Below, one piece after another: positions 23,736-31,980 of a stretch of 34,167 nt of DNA (the stretch's first letter is position 1; every line of letters starts with the position of its first letter). A program made the position numbers and the translations under genes. The notes beneath the pieces are model-generated. The model worked only from the letters and a program-made list of their open reading frames with translations. It was not told the DNA's origin and did no database searches. Location of the stretch: assembly GCA_965369995.1 (NCBI GenBank), contig CBDURO010000015.1, positions 1 through 34,167 on the forward strand, written 5' to 3'. This DNA comes from JAHJCW01 sp965369995 (GTDB taxonomy: Bacteria > Fidelibacterota > Marinisomatia > Marinisomatales > JAHJCW01).

Positions 23736-24352
23736 TTTTCTACCCATATCTGACGAATAGAATTTATATCGAAAAACAATTCATTGAAATAATCTGTTTT
23801 ATCAAAGATTTTATCATTATCATCTAACATTTTTAAATCTAAACGATAATGATTGCATAAAACATCTTTATTATTTATTGATATTGTTGTTGTGTCGTTC
23901 CAGAGAAGCCTTGTCTCATATAAAATTCCTTCATTCTCAAGATTAAACCATTTTGTGTCGATTGAATCAACCGGGGAATTCATAATTTTAACAAATAGTG
24001 AAAGTAGCGAGTGTGTATTTGGCTCTAAGGAAATCGAATCCTTCTCATCATAAACAAGAATATTCCCTTTTTTCAGCACTGCTTCATATTTCTGTTCTTC
24101 TGTTCCCAATTCGGTGGTCTTTTTATTTTCAATAACAGTATAACTATTTTTGTCAAATTTTGAATAGTATTCTAAATCCACCGGAAAGATATAATCTATA
24201 AATTTTTTTGATTTCAGATTAAAGGTTATTTCGTCATCTGTATCTTGTTGGATTTCAGCGGTGCCGACAGGAATACCCCAAATGTTTACACCATATTTTT
24301 GAGCTTGTGTAAAACAAACCGCTGAAAGGAATACGAGAATAATTTTATTCAT
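23657..24352 (-). CDS. DUF3108-like exported protein
   Basis: 231 residues from ATG 24352, chosen because it starts a clean signal peptide (MNKIILVFLSAVCFTQAQ); an ATG 24 nt further upstream adds only MYLVDSKL. The mature part is beta-rich with features of the DUF3108 family (GVNIWGIPVGTAEI near the start, LKSKKFIDYIFPVDLEYYSK, RQIWVEKWQKQQRI near the end), a periplasmic domain of unknown role with a LolA-like half-barrel look. The final ~26 codons are shared, in another frame, with the Lys-rich tail of the next gene; RIIKIAIRNNLVNLNLTINN still looks like a normal family C-terminus, so both frames seem to be used. Confidence 0.75.
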   Translation of the reverse strand: MNKIILVFLSAVCFTQAQKYGVNIWGIPVGTAEIQQDTDDEITFNLKSKKFIDYIFPVDLEYYSKFDKNSYTVIENKKTTELGTEEQKYEAVLKKGNILVYDEKDSISLEPNTHSLLSLFVKIMNSPVDSIDTKWFNLENEGILYETRLLWNDTTTISINNKDVLCNHYRLDLKMLDDNDKIFDKTDYFNELFFDINSIRQIWVEKWQKQQRIIKIAIRNNLVNLNLTINN

Positions 24353-24423
24353 TAACTTTGAGTCGACTAAATACATTTTATAAATATTTATTTTGAATCA
24401 CTCGTTTCTTTTGATTACTTCTC

Positions 24424-24509
24424 CGCCTACGCTTATGCTACGGCAGGCAGGGTTGTTAATAAAATTTGTGCAATCCGTGCCTGTCTGCCGTAGCCTTAGC
24501 GCAGGCAGG
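24424..24509. repeat. Inverted pair of GC-rich CTGCCGTAG repeats in the intergenic gap
   Basis: CTACGCTTATGCTACGGCAGGCAGG (24427-24451) recurs in opposite orientation as TGCCTGTCTGCCGTAGCCTTAGCGCAGGCAGG (24478-24509), with several mismatches. It is flanked by phrases like TTTGTGCAATCCGTGCC and AATCTGTGGTTATTATTTTTTG, which are typical of short dispersed intergenic repeats in Bacteroidota-related genomes. The 198-nt gap between the glycosyltransferase and the DUF3108 gene is largely made of it. Confidence 0.6.
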
Positions 24510-24550
24510 TAATCTGTGGTTATTATTTTTTGTTTCCTTCGTTATGAATT

Positions 24551-25660
24551 TCACACTTTCCAACGAAACTTACCAAGAATACTTAAAATTCCAAGAATCG
24601 GTATGTATATTGGTTGCAAAAAGAACCAAATTAAATAAGCATTTATTTTAATTTTTGTCTTAAATATTTTGGATCCATAAAATAAGACAACAGTATCAAA
24701 TAGAAATTTTATACCAAAGAGCATGGGTAAGAACTGCCAATAATTTTTTAACAATAATGCTGACAACAAAATGGTATTTGTTAATAGGTTGACAAATAAG
24801 AATAGTAAAAATAATAGATCAGTGTTGAAAAGATTTCGAGTATTCGATGCCCATCGTATTCGCTGGCTAATAAATTCACGTAAATTTTCCAATGGTTTTG
24901 TTTTCACAAAACCACGAGGATTTGTATTATACATTGCTTTTGCTATTTTTGATATTGCTTGAACAAGATAAAAATCATCACCGGAGATGCGTTTAGCGAC
25001 TGGATTGAAACCATTAATTTTATCGAAATCCGAACGTCTGTAAGCGATGTTCTGACCCGACCCTGTCCAGGCATTTCCCCAACCTAATGTACCTGCATTT
25101 GCCAACATTAGCGCTAAAAAATCTATTGATTGATAATGATCGAAAAAGCGCTCTGATGCGGCATTAATTTTTGAGTATCCTACAACAATTCCGGTTTCTT
25201 TGTCAAATGTTTCAACAATGCTTTCAACCCAAGTATTCGGTACGCGACAATCGGCATCAGTGGAAATTATAATTTCACCATTTGATTTCTCGATTGCTTT
25301 AGTAAGTGCATATTTTTTAGGGGTCATTGTTTTTGATCGTTTGGAAATTTTAACACAATCAAAATTATTATATCTCTTGATATAATCGCTAATAACTGTC
25401 CAGGTTTTATCTGTTGATCTGTCATCGGCAATTATTACCTGTAACTTTTCTTGAGGATAGGTTTGACAACTTAAATCTTCAAGTAAATCTTGAATATTTC
25501 CTTCCTCGTTTCTAACTGCTACAATTACTGAAACAGTAAGTTCTTTTGGGCTTTGTATATTTTGGTTTTTTTTTAGGCGGAATAACCCTGATAAAAAATA
25601 TAGCATAAAGGCGGCATATAAAATAAATACACCCATAGAGATAGAGCCAATAAATGTCAT
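24551..25660 (-). CDS. Membrane-associated family 2 glycosyltransferase
   Basis: A 369-residue protein: an N-terminal membrane helix (about 5-28), a cytoplasmic GT-A domain (about 42-270), and two to four C-terminal membrane segments (about 280-365). The GT2 signatures are present: SVIVAVRNEEGNI, the nucleotide-binding IIADDRSTDKT, the metal-binding DxD as STDADCRVP, the acceptor-site acidic motif SGDDFYLV, and the QRIRWAS motif typical of processive and membrane-anchored GT2 enzymes. The start ATG overlaps the mgtE stop by one base (TAATG), so translation is probably coupled. Substrate unknown; a lipid- or polysaccharide-building role is inferred from the anchoring. Confidence 0.9.
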   Translation of the reverse strand: MTFIGSISMGVFILYAAFMLYFLSGLFRLKKNQNIQSPKELTVSVIVAVRNEEGNIQDLLEDLSCQTYPQEKLQVIIADDRSTDKTWTVISDYIKRYNNFDCVKISKRSKTMTPKKYALTKAIEKSNGEIIISTDADCRVPNTWVESIVETFDKETGIVVGYSKINAASERFFDHYQSIDFLALMLANAGTLGWGNAWTGSGQNIAYRRSDFDKINGFNPVAKRISGDDFYLVQAISKIAKAMYNTNPRGFVKTKPLENLREFISQRIRWASNTRNLFNTDLLFLLFLFVNLLTNTILLSALLLKNYWQFLPMLFGIKFLFDTVVLFYGSKIFKTKIKINAYLIWFFLQPIYIPILGILSILGKFRWKV

Positions 25661-27027
25661 TAAAATAGCAATGCAGAGGCAATTAAAAAATAAATTCCAA
25701 CTCCTAGGATATCAATTGTTGTTGTAACAAAAGGACCAGTCGCAATTGCCGGATCAACATCTAATTTTCTTAGTAATAATGGAACCACTGTACCAATGGA
25801 GGTCGCAATTATCATCGAGGCACAGATACTTAAGCCAACAACTATTCCAAACGTGGAAGGAGCATCTTTAAAAAAGAAGAATGCTAATGTACCCAGTAAT
25901 AAACCATAAAGTCCGCCTAAAATTAAACCGACGCTCAATTCCTTAAGTATTAGTTTAAGATCATTGCCGAAGTCGATTCTACCCGTAGCAATACCACGAA
26001 CGACAATAGTTGAGGATTGCGTACCGATATTACCTCCCATGCCAATAATAACTGGTATAAAAGCTGCTAGCACAACAATACTTTGTAACATATTTTCAAA
26101 ATATCCAATGATCGATATTGCAACCACACCCCCAATCCAACTTGCGAAAAGCCATGGCAAACGTGACCGTGCATTATCCCATGAAGATTTGAGTAATATT
26201 TCTCGGTCTTTACCGGCTCCAGCCATCTGTAAAAAGTCTTCGGTTGCTTCTTCACGGATAACATCAACCACGTCATCTACGGTAACGATACCTAATATTT
26301 CGTCGTCGCTATCAACAACAGGCACGGCAAGTAAATTATAGTGCGATACAATTTTTGCTACTTCCTCTTGATCTGTTTCTGCCCGGACGTATTGGACATT
26401 TCGGGTCATTATATCTTTCAATTTTGTAGATGATGGTGTAGTTACCAAATCCCGTAGAGATATTACTCCTGCAAGATGATTATCATTGTCGGTAACATAT
26501 AGATAAAAAACCATTTCCGCAGCTTCCTGATTTTGCAAATCATTGATTGCTTCACCGGCGGTTAGTCCTTCGTTTAGAGTAAAAACGTCGGTGGACATCA
26601 TACTACCCGCACTGTCTTCTGGATATGCGAGCATCTCTTCAATTTCTTGTTGTTCATCAGTATGCAGAGAATCAATAATTGTTTTAGATTTTTCTTCAGG
26701 AAGAGCATTTAAAATGGTTGTCTGATCATCCGAGCTGGCAATGCGAATTATTGGTACAATTCGCTCAGGAGCGACATCTTCTAATAAATCTTCCAAAATT
26801 GAATCATCTAATTCACTTAAAAATTCTGCTGTGTATTCGTTATCTGTCATTAAATTAAATAAGTAATCTTGCTCATTGTCCGTAAAAAAGCGGTAAATAA
26901 CAGCTAAGTCGGCAGAATGTGTTTTTTCAATTAGTTTGACGAGATTAGTATTCGCTTTGCGATTTATTAGGCGGCGAAAAGTATCGCGCAGCAGTGAAAT
27001 TTCATGACCGAACATTTCTTTTTTCAT
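25660..27027 (-). CDS. mgtE: MgtE family magnesium transporter
   Basis: A 455-residue Mg2+ channel of the inner membrane. In order: the cytoplasmic MgtE N domain (about 5-130, ending EMLAYPEDSAGSMMS); two CBS domains (about 130-255, with FYLYVTDNDNHLAGVISLRD and VPVVDSDDEILGIVTVDDVV); the connecting helix; and five membrane helices (about 280-455) with MGGNIGTQSSTIVVRGIATG and the Mg2+-site segment DVDPAIATGPFVTTTIDILG. All domains are complete. Its ATG overlaps the CPBP protease stop by 4 nt and its stop overlaps the glycosyltransferase start by 1 nt. In the family, Mg2+ binding between the N and CBS domains closes the channel. Confidence 0.97.
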   Translation of the reverse strand: MKKEMFGHEISLLRDTFRRLINRKANTNLVKLIEKTHSADLAVIYRFFTDNEQDYLFNLMTDNEYTAEFLSELDDSILEDLLEDVAPERIVPIIRIASSDDQTTILNALPEEKSKTIIDSLHTDEQQEIEEMLAYPEDSAGSMMSTDVFTLNEGLTAGEAINDLQNQEAAEMVFYLYVTDNDNHLAGVISLRDLVTTPSSTKLKDIMTRNVQYVRAETDQEEVAKIVSHYNLLAVPVVDSDDEILGIVTVDDVVDVIREEATEDFLQMAGAGKDREILLKSSWDNARSRLPWLFASWIGGVVAISIIGYFENMLQSIVVLAAFIPVIIGMGGNIGTQSSTIVVRGIATGRIDFGNDLKLILKELSVGLILGGLYGLLLGTLAFFFFKDAPSTFGIVVGLSICASMIIATSIGTVVPLLLRKLDVDPAIATGPFVTTTIDILGVGIYFLIASALLF

Positions 27028-27827
27028 GATTGATTCTCCAAATCTTTGTCCAGCATCTTAAATCCTAAAATGATGAGAACAATTGCAATAAAAATCCACA
27101 AGGGATATACATGTTCATACCAATTGTAATATCGATTAAAAACATCTTCGACGTTATTTAAAGCTACTGCAAATCCGTTATTAAGTCCATGCAGAATTAT
27201 ACCTGGGATTATGGAATTGGTGCGCCACGCGAGGTATCCGAGGACTAATCCTAATAGGTATATCTGTACAATCCAATATGGATTAAAATGAACTAATGCG
27301 AAAAATAAACTAGTAACCAAAATTGCTTTTGTAATGTCTTCCCAAGATTCTTCTAATACTTTTTGCAGATAGCCACGGAATAGCATTTCTTCCACTAAAG
27401 GAGCAGCGATTACTGTTGTAAGAACGATGAAGATACCATTTCTAATTGATGTAATTTGTAATTGCTCAACAAGCTCTTGTAAAAAATCAGGTTGCCCAAA
27501 TAGTTTATATACTATTCGGTCTAACTCATCTACTATTACAATAAATCCAACCGAAATTAATATTATAGATAAAAGAGTGTTTAAAGAAATTCTGTTTAAC
27601 CGTAATCGCTTGTGGATTGATAAACCAGTAAAACGTAAATAGATAATAACTGGTACACAGAGAAGCAAGGTACTAATTAACATGGCTATTAATGATATAT
27701 TAGTAGAGTTAAGGTTTGGTAGTAATACTCTTAGTGATGCCACTAATCCTGCACCTATTATTAGCGCAAAAAGTAGCGAGATTACAACAAGGCCAAAGGC
27801 AATTCTAATGTTAGTTTTTTGATTCAA
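27024..27827 (-). CDS. CPBP family intramembrane metalloprotease
   Basis: About 267 residues with seven or eight membrane helices. The CPBP (Rce1/Abi-type) catalytic motifs are clear: EEMLFRGYLQK (EExxxR), FALVHFNPYW (FxxxH) and ILHGLNNGF in the last core helices. The start is unsure: the open frame only offers a TTG at 27827 without a clear ribosome site, but the first membrane helix (IRIAFGLVVISLLFALIIGA) begins right after it, so little can be missing. It overlaps mgtE by 4 nt (ATGA). Bacterial members act in prenyl-protein-like processing, stress or bacteriocin self-immunity; nothing here selects one. A 66-nt gap with no clear signal separates it from the methyltransferase upstream. Confidence 0.88.
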   Translation of the reverse strand: MNQKTNIRIAFGLVVISLLFALIIGAGLVASLRVLLPNLNSTNISLIAMLISTLLLCVPVIIYLRFTGLSIHKRLRLNRISLNTLLSIILISVGFIVIVDELDRIVYKLFGQPDFLQELVEQLQITSIRNGIFIVLTTVIAAPLVEEMLFRGYLQKVLEESWEDITKAILVTSLFFALVHFNPYWIVQIYLLGLVLGYLAWRTNSIIPGIILHGLNNGFAVALNNVEDVFNRYYNWYEHVYPLWIFIAIVLIILGFKMLDKDLENQS

Positions 27828-27893
27828 ATCAGTTAGTACTTGTTGGCATTAGTCGATGAAAATTACTCAGTTATAAATATAATAATAAAGGCG

Positions 27894-28658
27894 CTAAATC
27901 GGACGGGTTAAATGGTAAAGTAAAATACTACCGGCAACTGCAGCGTTAAGCGATTCACCTGAACCAATTTTTGGAATTGTTACTTTTAAATTTATATAGT
28001 CAATATTGTTTTTATTAATTCCGTGTGCTTCACTACCTATTACTAATACCCAGGGATTTAACTTTTTTCTATCAACATCATGGATATTATCACCTTTCTG
28101 AAAAGCACCAATAATTGTGTGCTGACTATCTTTAAATGTGTTCAACAAAATATTTTCATGGATGGATAACCTAAAATGTGATCCCATCCCGCCGCGGAGT
28201 ACTTTAGGATTATAAATATCAATACAGTTCTTAGATAAAGCGACATTCTTTATTCCAAACCAATCTGCTGCTCGCAATAATGTACCAAGATTGCCGGGAT
28301 CTTGTATTTCATCAAGATATAACCAATTTTCAGACTTGCTAATATCTATGTTATGTGAATCAGATAGTTTGCACATCGCAAGTATGCCCGAGGGAGAAAC
28401 AGTATCACAAACACTTTTCATTTCCGTTACACTAATAGAATTGGTTATTATAGCATTTTCTGCAATTAAATCCATGAGAGAATCATGCTGAGGCTTTGCT
28501 ACAAATTCATCAGTTATGTATACTTGTGTAATTATAACTTTGGATAGTATGGCCTCTGAGATTAGTCGTTTACCTTCAAGTATAAATGATTTATGAATCT
28601 TGCGATACTTTTTAAAAGCTAATGATTTAATAAGCTTGGTCTCTGAATTACTTAGCAT
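27894..28658 (-). CDS. SpoU (TrmH) family RNA 2'-O-ribose methyltransferase
   Basis: A 254-residue SAM-dependent enzyme that methylates the 2'-OH of a nucleotide in rRNA or tRNA. An N-terminal substrate-binding domain (about 1-95, with KYRKIHKSFILEGKRLISEA) precedes the knotted SPOUT domain. The three SpoU motifs are LDEIQDPGNLGTLLRAADWF (Asn and Arg of motif 1), WVLVIGSEAHGI (motif 2) and VTIPKIGSGESLNAAVAGSI (motif 3, knot). The exact target, RlmB-like 23S or another, cannot be told. The gene follows rsgA by 4 nt, consistent with a ribosome-related unit. Confidence 0.93.
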   Translation of the reverse strand: MLSNSETKLIKSLAFKKYRKIHKSFILEGKRLISEAILSKVIITQVYITDEFVAKPQHDSLMDLIAENAIITNSISVTEMKSVCDTVSPSGILAMCKLSDSHNIDISKSENWLYLDEIQDPGNLGTLLRAADWFGIKNVALSKNCIDIYNPKVLRGGMGSHFRLSIHENILLNTFKDSQHTIIGAFQKGDNIHDVDRKKLNPWVLVIGSEAHGINKNNIDYINLKVTIPKIGSGESLNAAVAGSILLYHLTRPI

Positions 28659-28662
28659 TTTA

Positions 28663-29727
28663 TTATTTCTCTAAATTTTTGTTTTCCTTGAAGTTTTTAA
28701 CCATTTTGCCAAAAGTTTTATCTTTTCTTCTTTTTTCAACAAGAGTAGCTTGAAAATGAAACTGTTCCTTTTTCATTTTAACAAAATTGTCATAAGTAGA
28801 TTTATCAAGATTCCCCTTTTCAACGGCAGTTAATACTGCGCAATCCCTTTCATGTGTATGTGTACAATTGGAAAATTTACAACCTTCAGCGAGTTCAAAA
28901 ATTATATCGAAAGTAATTTCAATACCATCTGTGGATTCAGTAATTCCAACTTCTCTCATGCCCGGATTGTCAATGATGATACTGCCATTATTTAAAAGAA
29001 ATAGTTGCCGATGACTAGTAGTATGTACTCCTTTATTCGTACTTTTGCTAATGGCTTTAGTTTTTATCATATTTTTTGCAACTAAAGTGTTTATTATACT
29101 AGATTTTCCAACTCCCGACAATCCTAACAAACAGTACGTTTTACCTTTTATCAAAGATACTTTGAATTTATCAATTCCTGCGTTAGTCAAATTACTGATG
29201 GCAAAGATGGGTACCTTATCAAGCCTTTTGTCAACCGTATTAATTATGTTCTTTAAATCTTGTTCAGAAATAAGGTCAATTTTCGTCAATAAAATGATAG
29301 GCTTAACATTCGCAGAATTACAAATTGCTAAATATCGCTCAACACGATTTAATTTGAAATTTTCTGTTATTGCTTCTACAATAAATCCGAAATCTATATT
29401 AGCCGCGATTACCTGTTTATTACTGCTTTTTCCGACAGCACGTCTTTCTAAGTAATTATTTCTTGACAATACTTGTGTAATGAGAGCCCTGTTATTATCA
29501 GATTTGTTTAAATGAACCCAGTCTCCGATTACGGGTAATTCTGATTTGTTCTCTATAGAATATTGAAAATTGCCGGTGACATTGGCTTGTAGTTCACCGG
29601 AATCAGTTCTAATAATATAGCGATCTTTAAATACAACAACTACACGTCCAATATTAGATTTGTCTAATCCAATATCTTCTACATATTTGTTTACAATACT
29701 ATTATAACCAATGTCTTCGAGATTCAT
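28663..29727 (-). CDS. rsgA: Small ribosomal subunit biogenesis GTPase RsgA
   Basis: A 354-residue circularly permuted GTPase that checks late 30S subunit assembly. An N-terminal OB-fold (about 25-95) is followed by the GTPase core in permuted order: TKID (G4, 148-151), SNLTNAG (G5 area), the P-loop GLSGVGKSS (202-210), and DNPGMRE (G3, 253-259). A zinc-binding C-terminal domain has Cys283, Cys288, His290 or His292, and Cys296. All key residues are intact and length is slightly above the common 300-350. It is the first gene of a minus-strand run; a candidate promoter lies at 29745-29776. Confidence 0.96.
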   Translation of the reverse strand: MNLEDIGYNSIVNKYVEDIGLDKSNIGRVVVVFKDRYIIRTDSGELQANVTGNFQYSIENKSELPVIGDWVHLNKSDNNRALITQVLSRNNYLERRAVGKSSNKQVIAANIDFGFIVEAITENFKLNRVERYLAICNSANVKPIILLTKIDLISEQDLKNIINTVDKRLDKVPIFAISNLTNAGIDKFKVSLIKGKTYCLLGLSGVGKSSIINTLVAKNMIKTKAISKSTNKGVHTTSHRQLFLLNNGSIIIDNPGMREVGITESTDGIEITFDIIFELAEGCKFSNCTHTHERDCAVLTAVEKGNLDKSTYDNFVKMKKEQFHFQATLVEKRRKDKTFGKMVKNFKENKNLEK

Positions 29728-29744
29728 ATATTTTTAATCAGGTA

Positions 29745-29776
29745 ATTAATTACAACAATTTCTTTGTTTAGCCAAA
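29745..29776 (-). promoter_or_regulatory. Candidate promoter for the rsgA run
   Basis: On the minus strand TTTG (complement of 29773-29776) is followed after 20 nt by TAATTAAT (complement of 29745-29752), a partial TAnnTTT match 18 nt before the rsgA start. It overlaps the proS promoter on the other strand. Confidence 0.35.
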
Positions 29777-29794
29777 TTAACCCCGCTAATTTTA
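29763..29794 (+). promoter_or_regulatory. Candidate Bacteroidota-type promoter of proS
   Basis: TTTG at 29763-29766, a 20-nt spacer and TAATTTTA at 29787-29794, 28 nt before the proS ATG. AAGGA at 29809-29813 is its ribosome site. Confidence 0.5.
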
Positions 29795-29822
29795 AGACAA
29801 TTTTAATTAAGGATACATAATA

Positions 29823-31286
29823 ATGTCGAAAGGTATTACACTACAAAGTAAAAACTTTTCCGCTTGGTATAACGATGTAGTTAAAAAAGCAGATTTAGCA
29901 GAACATGGCCCTGTAAAAGGAACAATGATAATTAAACCATATGGCTTTGCCCTATGGGATAATATTAAAGATGCTCTTGATGGCATGATAAAGGAATCGG
30001 GTCATACTAACGCTTATTTCCCGTTATTCATACCTAAATCGTTTTTTGCGCAAGAAGCAAAGCATGTTGAGGGTTTTGCAAAGGAATGCGCTATCGTTAC
30101 CCACACACGATTAAAAGCAGTTGATGGAGATATTATTGTAGATCCTGAATCAAAACTAGAAGAAGAAGTTATTGTCCGCCCAACATCCGAAACAGTAATA
30201 TGGGCAATGTATAGGAAGTGGATACAGTCTTACCGAGATTTGCCATTATTAGTAAACCAATGGGCGAATGTTGTGCGATGGGAAATGCGTACGCGATTAT
30301 TTTTACGTACTACCGAATTTTTGTGGCAAGAAGGTCATACTGCTCATGCTACTGCTGAGGAAGCAGAAGAAGAAACATTAAAAATACTCGAGATTTACCG
30401 TTACCTCGCGGAAGAAGTATTAGCAATACCTGTATTAACTGGCAGAAAAACAGAAATTGAAAAATTCGCCGGCGCCGAGCATACCTATAGCATCGAAGCT
30501 ATGATGCGAGATAAAAAAGCCTTGCAATCGGGAACGTCACACAATCTTGGGCAGAATTTTGCCAAAGCATTTAACGTAACATTTCAGAATAAAGATAATA
30601 AAGAAGAAATGGTTTACGCAACAAGCTGGGGTGTGAGTACGCGGATAATTGGAGCAGTAATTATGGCACATGGTGATGACAAGGGATTGCGTTTACCACC
30701 AAAAGTTGCTCCATTTCAGGTTGTAGTTATACCAATTTTTAGGAATGATGAACAAAAAAAAGTTATTGTAAAATATTTAAATCCGATATTGGATACATTA
30801 AAAAATAATTCAGTAAGAACCAAAGTCGATTGGCGCGAGGAATCACCGGGATTTAAATTTAATGATTGGGAAATGAAAGGTGCGCCAATAAGGATGGAAA
30901 TCGGCCCGCGTGATGTCGAAAATAATCAGATAGTGTTAGTTCGCAGAGACACAGGTGAAAAGAATTTCGTTAAAACTGATGATATTGCTGAAAAAGTGTC
31001 ACAAATGTTAAGTGATATTCATGATAATTTATTTGCAGAAGCCACTGAATTCATGAAATCTAATACATATAAAACTGATTCTTATGATGAGTTTAAAAAA
31101 ATTATAAATGGTGGTGGATTTATTCGCTGTGGATGGGACGGAACATCGGAAACCGAATTGAAAATAAAAGAAGAAACTGGTGCAACTACTCGCATAATTC
31201 CATTTGATGAGAATCCGAAAGATTTAAAATGTATATATACGGGTAAACCCGCTAAACACGAAGTCATTTTTGCAAAGGCATATTAG
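29823..31286 (+). CDS. proS: Prolyl-tRNA synthetase, archaeal/eukaryotic-type (ProS type 3)
   Basis: A 487-residue class II aminoacyl-tRNA synthetase that charges tRNA-Pro. It is the short form without the bacterial-type editing insertion between motifs 2 and 3. Visible: the N-terminal KPYGFALWDNIKDALDGMI; motif 1 region around SGHTNAYFPLFIP; VRPTSETVIWAMYRKWI; motif 2 as TRLFLRTTEFLWQEGHTAH; motif 3 as TSWGVSTRIIGAVIMAHGD; an anticodon-binding domain from about residue 300 (VAPFQVVVIPI); and the C-terminal zinc-domain-like end, where the four-Cys site is reduced (FIRCGW and LKCIYTGKP keep two Cys). Ends in Tyr, as this type usually does. Start supported by AAGGA 9 nt upstream. recO follows after 10 nt. 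Confidence 0.96.
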   Translation: MSKGITLQSKNFSAWYNDVVKKADLAEHGPVKGTMIIKPYGFALWDNIKDALDGMIKESGHTNAYFPLFIPKSFFAQEAKHVEGFAKECAIVTHTRLKAVDGDIIVDPESKLEEEVIVRPTSETVIWAMYRKWIQSYRDLPLLVNQWANVVRWEMRTRLFLRTTEFLWQEGHTAHATAEEAEEETLKILEIYRYLAEEVLAIPVLTGRKTEIEKFAGAEHTYSIEAMMRDKKALQSGTSHNLGQNFAKAFNVTFQNKDNKEEMVYATSWGVSTRIIGAVIMAHGDDKGLRLPPKVAPFQVVVIPIFRNDEQKKVIVKYLNPILDTLKNNSVRTKVDWREESPGFKFNDWEMKGAPIRMEIGPRDVENNQIVLVRRDTGEKNFVKTDDIAEKVSQMLSDIHDNLFAEATEFMKSNTYKTDSYDEFKKIINGGGFIRCGWDGTSETELKIKEETGATTRIIPFDENPKDLKCIYTGKPAKHEVIFAKAY

Positions 31287-31296
31287 AATAATATAA

Positions 31297-31980
31297 ATGA
31301 TCATTAATACATCGGCTGTGGTGTTAAGAAGTTTTCCCTATAGTGAGACGAGCATAATTGCCCGATGTTATACGCGAGATCATGGAAAAGTCAGTGTGAT
31401 TGTTAAAGGGGCAAGGCGCAAAAAGTCACCGATGGCAGCTTATTTTCAATCTATGAACTATTTGGATATCGTGTATTACTATCGCGAAACGCGCAGTTTG
31501 CAATCAGTGTCCAAAGCTACATTTGTTGAAATTTGGTCTGATCTAAATCAGGATTTAAAGAAAATTGCATACGGTTTAGCTGTTATTGAACTGACTGAAA
31601 AAACGAATACCGAAAACGATCCACACCCGGAACTTTTTGATGAACTTGTTGCAGTATTGAAAGCATTTAATTCATCAGATTTAAGACTAAATCTAATTTT
31701 TTGGTATTTTCAAATAAAGTTATTGACAATATTAGGATTTAAACCTGACTTTCGCCACCTGGAACATGGAAATGTAAAATTTCCAAATCCATTTGCCGGA
31801 CCTAATAGTCAGAAAATTTTGGAAGACTTAAATAATAATACAATTGATTCAATAACTAACATAACCGCTACGAGCAAAGATCGTAAAGCGATTAGCGAAT
31901 ATTTAACGGCTTTTATAAATTACCATTTTGATGGATTGGACAGTTTGAAATCATTTTCAGTATTAAAGCAATTAATATGA
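31297..31980 (+). CDS. recO: DNA repair protein RecO
   Basis: A 227-residue recombination mediator that loads RecA onto SSB-covered DNA with RecR. The N-terminal OB-fold starts INTSAVVLRSFPYSETSIIA and continues KVSVIVKGARRKKSPM; the helical C-terminal domain includes FWYFQIKLLTILGFKPDF. The zinc-finger cysteines seen in many RecO proteins are absent (the area reads RHLEHGNVKFPNPF), as in other zinc-less members. The stop overlaps the next start by ATGA. No Shine-Dalgarno is visible before ATG 31297; proximity to proS suggests co-transcription. Confidence 0.9.
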   Translation: MIINTSAVVLRSFPYSETSIIARCYTRDHGKVSVIVKGARRKKSPMAAYFQSMNYLDIVYYYRETRSLQSVSKATFVEIWSDLNQDLKKIAYGLAVIELTEKTNTENDPHPELFDELVAVLKAFNSSDLRLNLIFWYFQIKLLTILGFKPDFRHLEHGNVKFPNPFAGPNSQKILEDLNNNTIDSITNITATSKDRKAISEYLTAFINYHFDGLDSLKSFSVLKQLI

